A stretch of 64,000 nucleotides of DNA. It comes from Verrucomicrobiota bacterium (GTDB lineage: Bacteria > Verrucomicrobiota > Verrucomicrobiia > Limisphaerales > JAEYXS01). The notes beneath the pieces were generated by a model, which was not told where the DNA came from, searched no databases, and saw nothing but the letters and a program-made list of their open reading frames with translations. The first letter of the stretch is position 1. Every line of letters starts with the position of its first letter. Of the stretch, positions 17,143 to 25,245 are shown one piece after another. The translations under genes were made by a program, and so were the position numbers. Where the stretch lies: positions 1-64,000 of the forward strand of contig JAEYXS010000076.1 of NCBI GenBank assembly GCA_023431185.1, in the 5' to 3' direction.

Positions 17143-18336
17143 ATGTTCATCCGATTTTGCCAGACGTTCCTGCTCGCCATTCTTTTGGCGGGACTGAACT
17201 TTGAAAGCCACGCCGCCTCCCTTTTCTCCCGGCCCCCCAAACCCGATGCCGAAGGCTTCATCCCCCTTTTCAACGGCAAGAACCTCGATGGCTGGGTCAA
17301 TGTGAACTGCGCCCCCGAGACCTGGTCCGTCACCAACGGCCTCATCCACTGCACTGGCAAGCCCATCGGCGCCCTTCGCACCGAGCGCCAGTATGAGAAC
17401 TTCATCCTCGAACTCGAATGGCGACACCTGAAATCCGGCGGCAATGCCGGCGTCTTCATCTGGGCTTCCCCCATCAGTTGGCCCGGCGTGCCATTCCTGC
17501 GCGCCGTCGAGGTCCAAGTCCTCGATCACGGCTACGGCAAGTCCGACTGGTTCACCACCCACGGCGATGTCTTCCCCATCCATGGCACCACCATGAAACC
17601 CTTCGGCCGCCACAACGGCATGCGCAGCTTCCCCTCTGAGGAACGCTCCAAGCCCACCCCCGAATGGAACCACTACCGCATCGTCGCCACCAACGGCGTC
17701 CTCCGCCTCAGCGTCAATGGCAAGGAAGTCTCCGGCGGCAGCGACTGCAACTGGCGCAAAGGCTACATCGCCCTCGAATCCGAAGGCTCCCGCGTCGAAT
17801 TCCGCAATATCCGCATCCAGGAACTCCCCTCCACCGATGTCCCGCCTGATCAAAGCGCCCCCGAAGAAACCGACTGGACCTCCCTCTACAACGGCGTGGA
17901 CCTGCGCGGCTGGAAATCCGCCAACCTCGCCGCCTGGAAATCCAGCGACTGGCGCCTGCTCGTGAAACCCGAAGGCACCAACGCCGCCCCCCTGATCAGC
18001 ACCAAATCCTATCGCGATTTCGAACTCCTCGTGGATTTCAAAGCCCCCGACAAACTCCCCACCAGCGGCTCCCTCGGCGGCATCTCGATGGGCGACCAAA
18101 CCATCGTCACCTTCGGCCCCAGCGATGCCCCCCTCACCATCCCCTTCGACAAACTGAAACCCAAAGCCTGGCACCGCGTCCGCTTCATCCGCGACTTCGA
18201 GCGCTACTCCGTCTACCTGAATAACCAACTCATCGGTAAGACCACCCTCGACCTCAGCCGCCGCGCCCCCGTCGGCCTCGTCAATGCCGGCCAACCCCTC
18301 GAATACGCAAACATCTATATCCGCCCCTTGCGTTAA
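17143..18336 (+). CDS. Secreted protein with two DUF1080 (3-keto-disaccharide hydrolase-like) domains
   Basis: 397 residues. A signal peptide (residues 1 to ~25, ending ESHAAS) is followed by a canonical DUF1080 domain (about 37-228): FIPLFNGKNLDGWVNVN, GNAGVFIWAS, EVQVLDHGYG, WNHYRIVATNGVLRLSVNG, GYIALESEGSRVEFRNIRI. A second, more degenerate domain (about 242-397) starts SLYNGVDLRGWKS and ends YANIYIRPL. DUF1080 is a concanavalin-like jelly roll linked to degradation of oxidised disaccharides in Bacteroidota and common in Verrucomicrobiota; the substrate here is unknown. Base composition returns abruptly to GC-rich, so the gene belongs to the host backbone rather than the Detocs cassette just upstream. 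A strong terminator follows. Confidence 0.88.
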   Translation: MFIRFCQTFLLAILLAGLNFESHAASLFSRPPKPDAEGFIPLFNGKNLDGWVNVNCAPETWSVTNGLIHCTGKPIGALRTERQYENFILELEWRHLKSGGNAGVFIWASPISWPGVPFLRAVEVQVLDHGYGKSDWFTTHGDVFPIHGTTMKPFGRHNGMRSFPSEERSKPTPEWNHYRIVATNGVLRLSVNGKEVSGGSDCNWRKGYIALESEGSRVEFRNIRIQELPSTDVPPDQSAPEETDWTSLYNGVDLRGWKSANLAAWKSSDWRLLVKPEGTNAAPLISTKSYRDFELLVDFKAPDKLPTSGSLGGISMGDQTIVTFGPSDAPLTIPFDKLKPKAWHRVRFIRDFERYSVYLNNQLIGKTTLDLSRRAPVGLVNAGQPLEYANIYIRPLR

Positions 18337-18349
18337 ACCCGGAGCGACA

Positions 18350-18393
18350 AAAGCAACAGCCCGGACGAATCACTTCGTCCGGGCTGTTGCTTT
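18350..18393 (+). terminator. Strong hairpin terminator after the DUF1080 gene
   Basis: A perfect 20-bp stem (18350-18369 pairing with 18374-18393) with the 4-base loop TCAC. The stem begins AAAGCAACAG and ends CTGTTGCTTT. The flanking A and T residues make it potentially bidirectional, which would also serve the antitoxin gene converging from the right. Confidence 0.88.
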
Positions 18394-18433
18394 GAAAACC
18401 GTTCAAGAGACTGCGTCTTCCGCTGCACCAAGC

Positions 18434-18634
18434 TCAAATCCCAAAATCTTTACGCGCTTTTGACCAAGGCGTCAGCGGTTTGCTTCCATTACGCTCAATA
18501 GCCTGATTGAGTTCACGCATATCTTCCAAATCCTCGACCCGCTGGCGCAATGCCGTCAGTTCCTGTTGCAAGGCCCGAAGGGTCAGCTTGGATTTCGCGC
18601 TTCTTTTGACCGGCTTGTCGATGACACTACTCAT
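18434..18634 (-). CDS. Putative type II antitoxin
   Basis: 66 residues. A basic N-terminus is followed by a strong coiled coil (LRALQQELTALRQRVEDLEDMRELNQAIERN, roughly 21-50) and a C-terminal tail KPLTPWSKARKDFGI. The pattern LEDMRELNQAIERNGSKP.PW resembles small antitoxins found next to RelE/ParE toxins, where the C-terminal tail wraps the toxin. No DNA-binding fold is recognisable. Its ATG lies inside the toxin reading frame (8-bp overlap), so the order is toxin first, antitoxin second, as in HigBA-type modules. Confidence 0.75.
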   Translation of the reverse strand: MSSVIDKPVKRSAKSKLTLRALQQELTALRQRVEDLEDMRELNQAIERNGSKPLTPWSKARKDFGI

Positions 18635-18884
18635 AAGCTTCTTTCCTGTCTTTTACTGCATACACCTGAATCTGTTTTCCCGCCAGTCGAAACAGAACCC
18701 TATGGTTACCAACCCGCATGCGGTATCGGTCCGTTGTGCCAGCCAGCTTTTTGACATCACCTTGCAAACCAGACTCCAGTGATGTCAGACGCTCACCAAT
18801 ACGACGACGCATCTCCTTGGGCAGAGCGCGAAGCTGTTCCAATGCCTCATCGGATAAGAACAGTTCAAAATTCGCCCCGGCCAT
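18627..18884 (-). CDS. RelE/ParE-superfamily toxin
   Basis: 85 residues, the usual size. The RelE/ParE fold is indicated by an N-terminal strand, a helix pair (SDEALEQLRALPKEMRRRIGERLTSLE, about 11-37), GDVKKLAGTTDRYRMRVGNHRVLF (about 42-65) and the final strand VYAVKDRKEAYE. Candidate catalytic or RNA-contacting residues are R57, R62, R80 and Y84. RelE members cleave mRNA on the ribosome and ParE members poison gyrase; the sequence does not decide which, though the YRMRVG..RVLF pattern is more RelE-like. It starts 4 bp after the aspS stop codon and probably depends on the aspS transcript. Confidence 0.85.
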   Translation of the reverse strand: MAGANFELFLSDEALEQLRALPKEMRRRIGERLTSLESGLQGDVKKLAGTTDRYRMRVGNHRVLFRLAGKQIQVYAVKDRKEAYE

Positions 18885-18888
18885 AGCC

Positions 18889-20694
18889 TTACGCTTCCTT
18901 CTTCACCGCCGCCTTTACCTCCAGGTGCAGGTCCTTCAACTGCCGCGCCGTCACTTGCGACGGCGAATCCGTCATCAAACACACGCCCTTGGCCGTCTTC
19001 GGGAACGCGATCACGTCGCGGATGCTGCTCGTGCCGCAGAGGATCGCGATGAGGCGATCGAAGCCCAGCGCGATACCACCATGCGGCGGCGCGCCATACT
19101 TGAACGCCTCCAGCATGTAGCCGAAGCGCAACTGTGTCTCGTCCGGCGGGATTTGCAGGATGTCTTCGAAAATCGTCTTCTGCACATCCGGCTGATGGAT
19201 ACGGATAGAGCCACCGCCCAATTCAACACCGTTCACCACGATGTCATAGTGCTGGCCGCGGACCTTCTTCGGATCCTGCTTGAGCAACGGAATGTCTTCC
19301 GCGACCGGCGCCGTGAACGGGTGATGGCTCGAGTACCAGCGGTTGAATTCCTTGTCGAACGTCAGCAACGGGAACTCGATGACCCACAGGAAATTGAACT
19401 GCATCGGGTCAATCGTCAGCTTGCCCTGCCCCTTCAGCACTTCCGCGCAATACAGGCGGATCTTGCCGAGGATTTCGCACGCGTTCAGCCATTGATCCGC
19501 CGCGAACAGGATGAGATCGCCCTCTTCGATCGCCAGCTTCGTCTTGAGCGCGGTCTTCTCGGCTTCGCTGAAGAACTTCACGATCGGCGATTTCCATTCA
19601 CCATTCTCCACCTTGATGAAGGCGAGACCTTTCGCGCCAAAGCTCTTGGCATAGTCAGTCATCGTCTCGATCTGACCCTGCGTCGCGCAGGCCAGCCCCT
19701 TGGCGTTGATGGCTTTCACCACACCACCATTGGCGATCGCCCCGCTGAACACCTTGAACGTGCTCGCCTTGAAATCTTCCGAGAGATCCACCAGCTCCAT
19801 GCCAAAACGCGTGTCCGGCTTGTCGATGCCGTAACGGTTCAACGCCTCTTCGAAGCTGATGCGCTTGAACGGCGTAGGGATGTCCATGTTGAGGGCCGTC
19901 TTCCAGACCTTCTTCAACAAGCCTTCAATGAGCGAGTAGATGTCCTCGCGATCGATGAAGCTCATCTCGATATCCACCTGCGTGAACTCCGGCTGACGGT
20001 CCGCGCGCAAGTCCTCATCGCGATAGCAACGCGCGAGCTGGAAGTAACGTTCCACACCGCTCACCATCAAGATCTGTTTAAACTGCTGCGGCGACTGCGG
20101 CAGCGCGTAGAACGTGCCGGGATCACGGCGGTTCGGCACCAGGAACTCGCGCGCGCCTTCCGGCGTGGACTTGAACATCGTGGGCGTCTCCACTTCCAGG
20201 AAGCCCTGCTCATCCATGAAACTGCGCGTGGCGATGGCCACCTTGGAGCGCAGACGCAGATTGCGCGTCATCTCCGGGCGACGCAGATCGAGGTAGCGAT
20301 ACTTCAGACGCAATTCCTCGTTCACCTTGCTCGCCACTTCCGGGTCGTCCACCGGGAACGGCAGCACTTCCGCATAGTTCAGCACCGTGAGTTGCTTCAC
20401 GAGCACTTCCACGGCCCCCGTGGCGATCTTGGCATTATCCGTACCCGCCGGACGCACCCGCACCTTGCCGACCACTTCGATGACCGACTCGCTGTGCAGC
20501 TTGGTCGCGTTCTCGAAAACGTCCTTCGGCAGATCCGAGGGATCCAGCACCGTCTGCGTGCGGCCCTCGCGGTCGCGCAGATCGATGAAGAGGACACCGC
20601 CCAGATCGCGGCGGGAATGGACCCAACCAGCCAAAATCACTTCCAGTCCGGCGTGTTCCGCCCGGAGCTCATTGCAATGATGCGTACGTTTCAT
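18889..20694 (-). CDS. aspS: Aspartyl-tRNA synthetase
   Basis: 601 residues, typical for bacterial AspRS. It charges tRNA-Asp with aspartate in the cytoplasm. The N-terminal OB-fold anticodon-binding domain reads VILAGWVHSRRDLGGVLFIDLRDREG. Class II motif 2 is FQLARCYRDEDLRADRQPEFTQ, the bacterial GAD insertion domain lies roughly at 290-415, and motif 3 is GIALGFDRL near the C-terminus. Leucine in RRDLGG, where non-discriminating enzymes often have histidine, hints at a discriminating (tRNA-Asp only) enzyme; that is inference from one residue. The start ATG at 20694 gives the normal N-terminus MKRTHHCNELR. A toxin-antitoxin pair follows with only 4 bp between. Confidence 0.97.
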   Translation of the reverse strand: MKRTHHCNELRAEHAGLEVILAGWVHSRRDLGGVLFIDLRDREGRTQTVLDPSDLPKDVFENATKLHSESVIEVVGKVRVRPAGTDNAKIATGAVEVLVKQLTVLNYAEVLPFPVDDPEVASKVNEELRLKYRYLDLRRPEMTRNLRLRSKVAIATRSFMDEQGFLEVETPTMFKSTPEGAREFLVPNRRDPGTFYALPQSPQQFKQILMVSGVERYFQLARCYRDEDLRADRQPEFTQVDIEMSFIDREDIYSLIEGLLKKVWKTALNMDIPTPFKRISFEEALNRYGIDKPDTRFGMELVDLSEDFKASTFKVFSGAIANGGVVKAINAKGLACATQGQIETMTDYAKSFGAKGLAFIKVENGEWKSPIVKFFSEAEKTALKTKLAIEEGDLILFAADQWLNACEILGKIRLYCAEVLKGQGKLTIDPMQFNFLWVIEFPLLTFDKEFNRWYSSHHPFTAPVAEDIPLLKQDPKKVRGQHYDIVVNGVELGGGSIRIHQPDVQKTIFEDILQIPPDETQLRFGYMLEAFKYGAPPHGGIALGFDRLIAILCGTSSIRDVIAFPKTAKGVCLMTDSPSQVTARQLKDLHLEVKAAVKKEA

Positions 20695-20861
20695 GTCTAT
20701 GCCAAAACCCCATATCCCGTGAATTCACGGCCTACAGAAGCGCGGATACTGGCGTGAAACCCCCACCTTTTCAAAGGGAAAATAAAACCAGTCGGAATTC
20801 GGTTCTTTGCCCCCCAAATACCTCATTCAGGGCTCGGCCCGTGAAAATCCGGACCGCAAAA

Positions 20862-21893
20862 TCACCGCACCATATCCACGATGCCAACCCCCGCCCGGGC
20901 ATTCCATCGGAATTCCAACCCCTTGCTCTTCAACACTTCCTGAAAAGCCGCCAGCGGCGTGATGCCCATCCTGTTGATGGAAACCGGGCTTTGCAGCAAG
21001 GGTTGCTTGTCCGCCCCGGTCGTTGCCTGCTGTGCCGCTGTCGAAACCATCAAATTCAACTCCATCTGACTGCTCAGCAACTGCACAAAATCCTCCAAAG
21101 CGAGCTCTGCCAGGGCGAAATCCGTCTTCTCCTCCTTCACCGGTGGCTTCACGGATGCTCGCCGGCTCGTCGTCATGAAACGCTGCGCTGGATAGATCAC
21201 CCCCACCTGCCCCAATGCGCTCCAGTCCACCACCAATCCGCTCGCATCCAATGCCGCCTCCAGTGCCTGTTGCGGGGTCACATTCCGTATCTTTAAGGTG
21301 ATGAAGACCTCCTGCCAGGCCACCCCTTGGGCGTTTGTGCCCACCATCAATTCATGGCTCGGCACCAGATTCAACCGGCTCTGCAAAGCCAGCGTCTGCA
21401 ATACCTGCAAAAGCGGCGCCTCATCGAAGAACAGCAACCCCACCTTGCGCTGGTCCTTCTCCGGATCGGGCAGCAACCTCACCTCCCGCTTGAAGACCAG
21501 CTCACCGCTGCGAGCAAACCGCAGTTTAAGCAGGCTTATTCCTGGACTCTTGTCCAGCACCAGTCCATACGCTCCCGCCATGCTCTCCAGCACCTGATCC
21601 GCTGACACCTGCTTCAACTTGAGCTGAATACCGGGCGGAGCCCAAGGCAGCTTGTCCGGTCGCATGCCCGGTTTCTCCAGTTCCTCATCCACCTGCAACT
21701 CCAGCCCGGCCTGACGCGCCACGAGATTCAACGCATCCGTCACTGGCAGATTCGCCAGCTCCACATCGATCAAGGCGGCCCGCAGCGGCATGGTGCCTAT
21801 GCCCGTAAGCACGAGCATACCGGCCACCATCGCCTGCCATTCTCGCCGGAAAAAAGACACCTTCATACACATTGCCCAAGAAGCTGGATTCAT
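20862..21893 (-). CDS. Exported protein with three secretin-N/STN-like repeats
   Basis: About 343 residues. The open frame can be read from TTG at 21902; the first ATG is 21893, and ATG 21866 (MKVSFFRREWQ) would give the neatest signal peptide, ending around PLRAA. After it come three segments that look like secretin/TonB short N-terminal (STN) beta-alpha-beta repeats: IDVELANLPVTDALNLVARQ, FFDEAPLLQVLQTLALQSRL and ALAELALEDFVQLLSSQMEL, each ending in a hydrophobic strand. There is no secretin pore domain. Such proteins may be periplasmic accessories of type II/IV pilus-like systems, but no such genes lie nearby. The specific function is unknown. Confidence 0.65.
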   Translation of the reverse strand: MNPASWAMCMKVSFFRREWQAMVAGMLVLTGIGTMPLRAALIDVELANLPVTDALNLVARQAGLELQVDEELEKPGMRPDKLPWAPPGIQLKLKQVSADQVLESMAGAYGLVLDKSPGISLLKLRFARSGELVFKREVRLLPDPEKDQRKVGLLFFDEAPLLQVLQTLALQSRLNLVPSHELMVGTNAQGVAWQEVFITLKIRNVTPQQALEAALDASGLVVDWSALGQVGVIYPAQRFMTTSRRASVKPPVKEEKTDFALAELALEDFVQLLSSQMELNLMVSTAAQQATTGADKQPLLQSPVSINRMGITPLAAFQEVLKSKGLEFRWNARAGVGIVDMVR

Positions 21894-21919
21894 GCCGTTC
21901 AACCAGTTACAGAAACAAA

Positions 21920-21948
21920 AACGCCCCGAGGCTATGCCCCGGGGCGTT
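21920..21948 (-). terminator. Rho-independent terminator after the cytochrome/LRR gene
   Basis: Read on the minus strand, a 9-bp GC-rich stem (AACGCCCCG pairing with CGGGGCGTT, 11-base spacer that can pair further) is followed directly by TTTTTGTTTC. It sits 15 bp beyond the stop codon of the gene at 21964 and ahead of the STN-like gene, so the two are probably separate transcripts. Confidence 0.88.
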
Positions 21949-21963
21949 GGTGGAAAAGTTCTT

Positions 21964-22995
21964 TTAATCCTTTTTCTTTTCTTTGGCCTTTTTGGCCTCG
22001 GCTGCCTTCTTGGCGTCCTCCGCCTTCTTTTCCGCCGCTTTTTTCTCTGCTTCTTTCTTCTCTGCCTCGGCCTTGGCCTTCTGCTCCTCGGCCACCTTGG
22101 CCAGCACCTGCAGTTCTGCCCCGGTATTGATATCCACGCCCGGCAACGCCGCTTTCAATGACTTCACCCCGGCTTCTGTCACCTTGGTCTGAAACACATA
22201 CAGGTTCTTGAGATTCTTCAGGCCCTTGAGCTGTTCCAGCCCCTTGTCCGTCACGGCCGTATTATAAAGATTCAGGTAACGCAGATTCGCCAATCCCTTG
22301 AGATTGGCCAGCCCTGCATCCGTCACCTTCGTGTTTTCCAGATGCAGCTTGCGCAAGCCAGCCAACCCTTTGAGATTCGCCAGGCCTGCATCCGTCACTT
22401 TGGTACCCGCGAGGTTCAGGTCCAATATCACCGTGGCATCCTTCAACATCGCCAAAGTTTGGTCGGTCACCTTGTCTTTGTTCAAATGCCAGCTCGCCGA
22501 GCGCCACTGGCTGTTCATGGCGATCGGCCGCACCGCCAAGCCTTCCCCTTCCAGCTTCGCGTAAGCTTTCAACTCATTCGCGGTCGGCTTGATCTCAGGC
22601 AGCACATCCTCCGCCTTGGCCGAATCAGCACCGCCCTTCAGAACCAGTCCATCCGGCCAAACTGCACCTTCATCGATCCACGCCTTCAGCAGATCCGCCT
22701 GCGCTTTGCTCAGCGGCTCGCCCTTTGGCGGCATTATATCATCATGATCCTTCGGCAGAATGACTCTCTTGTACATCTCGCTCTCGGCACCTTTGCCTGC
22801 CTTCACGGCATGCATGGCCCCCTCCTTGTTATCCAGACGCAAATCTCCCTTGGTCTTCTCCGCGCTGTGGCACTCCACGCAGGTCTTGACCAAGATGGGC
22901 TGAATATCCTTTACGAAATCCACCTTCGCACTGGCACTGGGCACTCCCGCCAGCAGCAAGGCACCGGCTGCTAATCCAAATCCGATTCGCTTCAT
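21964..22995 (-). CDS. Planctomycete-type cytochrome c domain fused to leucine-rich repeats
   Basis: 343 residues from the ATG at 22995; an upstream in-frame start (23046) adds 17 residues ahead of an evident signal peptide (MKRIGFGLAAGALLLAGVPSASA), so I prefer the shorter form. A PSCyt1-type cytochrome c domain follows: DIQPILVKTCVECH with heme motif C39-x-x-C42-H43, then GDLRLDNKEGA and DDIMPPKGEPLS, where Met is a possible distal ligand. Four leucine-rich repeats of 24 residues come next (about 205-300; unit VTDAGLANLKGLAGLRKLHLENTK). The last ~50 residues are almost only Ala, Lys and Glu and should form a charged helix. The protein is periplasmic or surface-exposed; heme attachment is inferred from the motif, and the partner is unknown. 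Confidence 0.88.
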   Translation of the reverse strand: MKRIGFGLAAGALLLAGVPSASAKVDFVKDIQPILVKTCVECHSAEKTKGDLRLDNKEGAMHAVKAGKGAESEMYKRVILPKDHDDIMPPKGEPLSKAQADLLKAWIDEGAVWPDGLVLKGGADSAKAEDVLPEIKPTANELKAYAKLEGEGLAVRPIAMNSQWRSASWHLNKDKVTDQTLAMLKDATVILDLNLAGTKVTDAGLANLKGLAGLRKLHLENTKVTDAGLANLKGLANLRYLNLYNTAVTDKGLEQLKGLKNLKNLYVFQTKVTEAGVKSLKAALPGVDINTGAELQVLAKVAEEQKAKAEAEKKEAEKKAAEKKAEDAKKAAEAKKAKEKKKD

Positions 22996-23210
22996 AAAAT
23001 CAAAATTCTCATCCTCTTGGAGCGAGCCATCGAGGACATTATTCAAACTCAGTCGGTTGATTGGAGGAATTTACCGAAGGAACGCCGGAAATTCAAACTA
23101 TGAATTCAAACGCAGAAGAGACCACCCTCCTACGCCTTCACACCAGCAGTACGCCCTACCTATCACGCATCATCCCGCCAGCGGCAACTTTGTCTCCGCA
23201 CGTATCCCGG

Positions 23211-24212
23211 TTAGGCCGTCTCCTTCACATGCACCCACGTATGCACATGCGGATCACCACGGAAATACCACACCATCGACGGCCCCTCGATCTGCCAGAC
23301 ATCCCACAGCCCGTCCTTGCCCACATCCTCATCCTTGTAAAAAGCCATGTGCAGATTCTCAAAGCCCTGTTTCCTCACGTACTTCATGGCCTCCTCACTA
23401 TCCGCCTTGCGGAACGGCAGCAGCAGATCCGCCATCACCTTATGCACCAGTTCTCGCTGATCCCGGCTCATGTCCCCCACCCGGATGCCTGGCAGCCCCG
23501 TCTTCTTGCCCGTGAGCGCCACTGTCTTCGTCCCTTTCTCACCCCGGCTTTCACCCAGCAGGGCCACCTCTCGTTGCTTGCCGTCCAGAGCTTTGAACAC
23601 CTCATTCGCTCGTTTGGCCTGAAACCAATAGACATTCCCTTCGTGATTCGGGTCTTCATTAAAACTCTTCGCCGCATGACCGTAGAAAATCGGCCCGCCA
23701 AAAGCCACGCCCGGTACGGAGTCATTGTCACAGCGCCGTGTGCAATGCCGTCCCGTAAGCACGAATTGGAATTTCCCCCTGCCCGGTTCACCAAAGATGG
23801 CGATGGAACTGGCACCGAAACCCGCCTTGCCGCTGTCATGCGCCACCTGCCCGATCACCGTCTGTGCATATTCCTCACTGTGCAATCCCAAGAAGATCTG
23901 CTTCACCATTTCCTGCTGGTCTTTGGTGAAGAAATTCGTGAGTGTCGGCTTGGTGATATGCCAGTTGTTATCCACCTTCGACTGCAGTTCATGCCCGAAC
24001 GGAAAGCACATCTCCTTGCGCTGCGTCTCGGTCAGAGTGCCGTAAAGATCAACGACCATTGACTCGGATTTGGGCAAAGGCTTGTCCTTCGCGAGCAAAT
24101 CGGGCACGGCAGATCCTGCCGCTAGGGCAGCGACACCCAATGCAGAATGCTTGATGAAATCACGGCGGCTCAAGGAGTCGCAGTCCGGACAGGCGACAGT
24201 CTTTTGGGGCAT
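23211..24212 (-). CDS. DUF3500 protein with twin-arginine leader
   Basis: 333 residues. An N-terminal CPDCD pair of cysteines precedes a Tat motif (SRRDFIKHSALGVAALAAGSA, about 15-35). The rest fits DUF3500: the core FQFVLTGRHCTRRCDNDSVPGVAFGGPIFYG, LLGESRG, and the C-terminal segment LWDVWQIEGPSMVWYFRGDPHVHTWVHV. The conserved histidines and the GDPHVH ending suggest a metal or cofactor site, but the family has no established function. It should be exported folded. It is divergent from the PHP phosphatase across 107 bp, which must hold both promoters, and 215 bp separate its stop from the start of the cytochrome/LRR gene. Confidence 0.85.
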   Translation of the reverse strand: MPQKTVACPDCDSLSRRDFIKHSALGVAALAAGSAVPDLLAKDKPLPKSESMVVDLYGTLTETQRKEMCFPFGHELQSKVDNNWHITKPTLTNFFTKDQQEMVKQIFLGLHSEEYAQTVIGQVAHDSGKAGFGASSIAIFGEPGRGKFQFVLTGRHCTRRCDNDSVPGVAFGGPIFYGHAAKSFNEDPNHEGNVYWFQAKRANEVFKALDGKQREVALLGESRGEKGTKTVALTGKKTGLPGIRVGDMSRDQRELVHKVMADLLLPFRKADSEEAMKYVRKQGFENLHMAFYKDEDVGKDGLWDVWQIEGPSMVWYFRGDPHVHTWVHVKETA

Positions 24213-24319
24213 GGACGAAGTTTATCAGATAATCAGCCTGCGGCAAGGGGCTGCGTTTGGAATCACCCCGCCTTTTTGGTTTGCGCAAAGCAAGGGATTT
24301 CCTGTCTCCTAGGCTAACG

Positions 24320-25120
24320 ATGTCGAAACCGGCCGATTACCACATGCACACCCCGTTGTGCCGCCACGCGGTGGGCGAACCCGTTGACTATGCCGCCCAT
24401 GCGTTGGCTGTGGGATTGGATGAGATCGGTTTCTCCGACCACTCACCCATGGCCCGGGATGATTTTGACGACTGGCGCATGCGGATCGACCAACTGGACG
24501 AGTACGTCGAGAAGGTCCGCAAAGCCCAACGCGACTATCCGCAACTCACTATTCGCCTTTCACTGGAGGTGGATTACCTGCCCGGTCACGAAGATTGGAT
24601 CCGCGATCTCACCGCCCGGCACCCATGGGATTACCTCATCGGCTCTGTCCATTATGTCTCCGACAGTTGGGACGTGGACAACCCCTACAAACTTTCGCAA
24701 TGGAAGAATCGTGATCCCTTCGAGGTCTGGACCGTCTATTTTGAACGTCTCACCATGGCGGCCGAATCAGGCCTTTTTGAGATTATAGGCCATCCCGACC
24801 TGCCCAAGAAATTCGGCCATCGTCCTCAGCAGGATTGCACCCCGCTCTTCAAACGTTTTTTGGCTGCCGCCCGCAAGACTGGTACCGCCTTTGAGTTGAA
24901 TACCGCCGGTCTGCGCAAGGAATGCCGGGAAATCTACCCCAGCCGCAATTTTCTGGAGATTGCGTTTGACGCAGGTGTGCCCATCACCTTCGGCGCTGAT
25001 GCTCACAAGCCGGAAGAAGTAGGGGCTGACTTTGGCGCGGCCATCGACATGGCTCGTTCCGTGGGTTATTCCCAGACCCTGAGATTTGCGCAACGGCAGA
25101 AAAGATCCGTCCGTTTTTAG
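24320..25120 (+). CDS. PHP-family histidinol-phosphatase (HisJ/HisK type)
   Basis: 266 residues. The PHP domain hydrolyses histidinol phosphate to histidinol, the penultimate step of histidine synthesis, using a trinuclear metal centre. Metal ligands are visible in order: DYHMHTPLCRHAVGEP (H8, H10), IGFSDHSPM, LEVDY, GSVHYV, IIGHPDL and the final GADAH. The length and PLCRH signature fit the HisJ class. The reading frame is open from 24257, but the ATG at 24320 gives the family's usual N-terminus just ahead of the first metal motif. No other his gene is nearby, as is common for this class. Other PHP phosphoesterase specificities cannot be excluded. Confidence 0.88.
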   Translation: MSKPADYHMHTPLCRHAVGEPVDYAAHALAVGLDEIGFSDHSPMARDDFDDWRMRIDQLDEYVEKVRKAQRDYPQLTIRLSLEVDYLPGHEDWIRDLTARHPWDYLIGSVHYVSDSWDVDNPYKLSQWKNRDPFEVWTVYFERLTMAAESGLFEIIGHPDLPKKFGHRPQQDCTPLFKRFLAAARKTGTAFELNTAGLRKECREIYPSRNFLEIAFDAGVPITFGADAHKPEEVGADFGAAIDMARSVGYSQTLRFAQRQKRSVRF

Positions 25121-25245
25121 AGCGGTTGATTCTCTTCATGCTCTTACGAAAGCGCTGCCTGCGCTTGGGAAAACCCTCATCCGGCATAGTTTGCGGATTT
25201 ACTGGGTGAACATAATAAGCCGGCACCCCACCGATCCGCCGCTTG
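25121..25245. other. Convergent intergenic region
   Basis: 125 bp between the ends of the PHP gene and the LEPR-XLL giant gene. It contains a weak 6-bp hairpin (AAGCGC at 25150 with GCGCTT at 25161) but no T-tract, so a terminator is not clear. TTAGAGCGGTT at 25119-25129 matches the end of the MITE-like element at 11049, but the similarity stops after about 11 bases. Confidence 0.4.

Noticed and set aside
18718..20757. 679-codon plus-strand frame opposite aspS
   Set aside because: Exact antisense of aspS with an Arg/Leu/His-rich shadow composition.
25119..25130. Possible end of a second MITE-like element after the PHP gene
   Set aside because: Only about 11 bases (TTAGAGCGGTT) match the element's end and no partner repeat follows.
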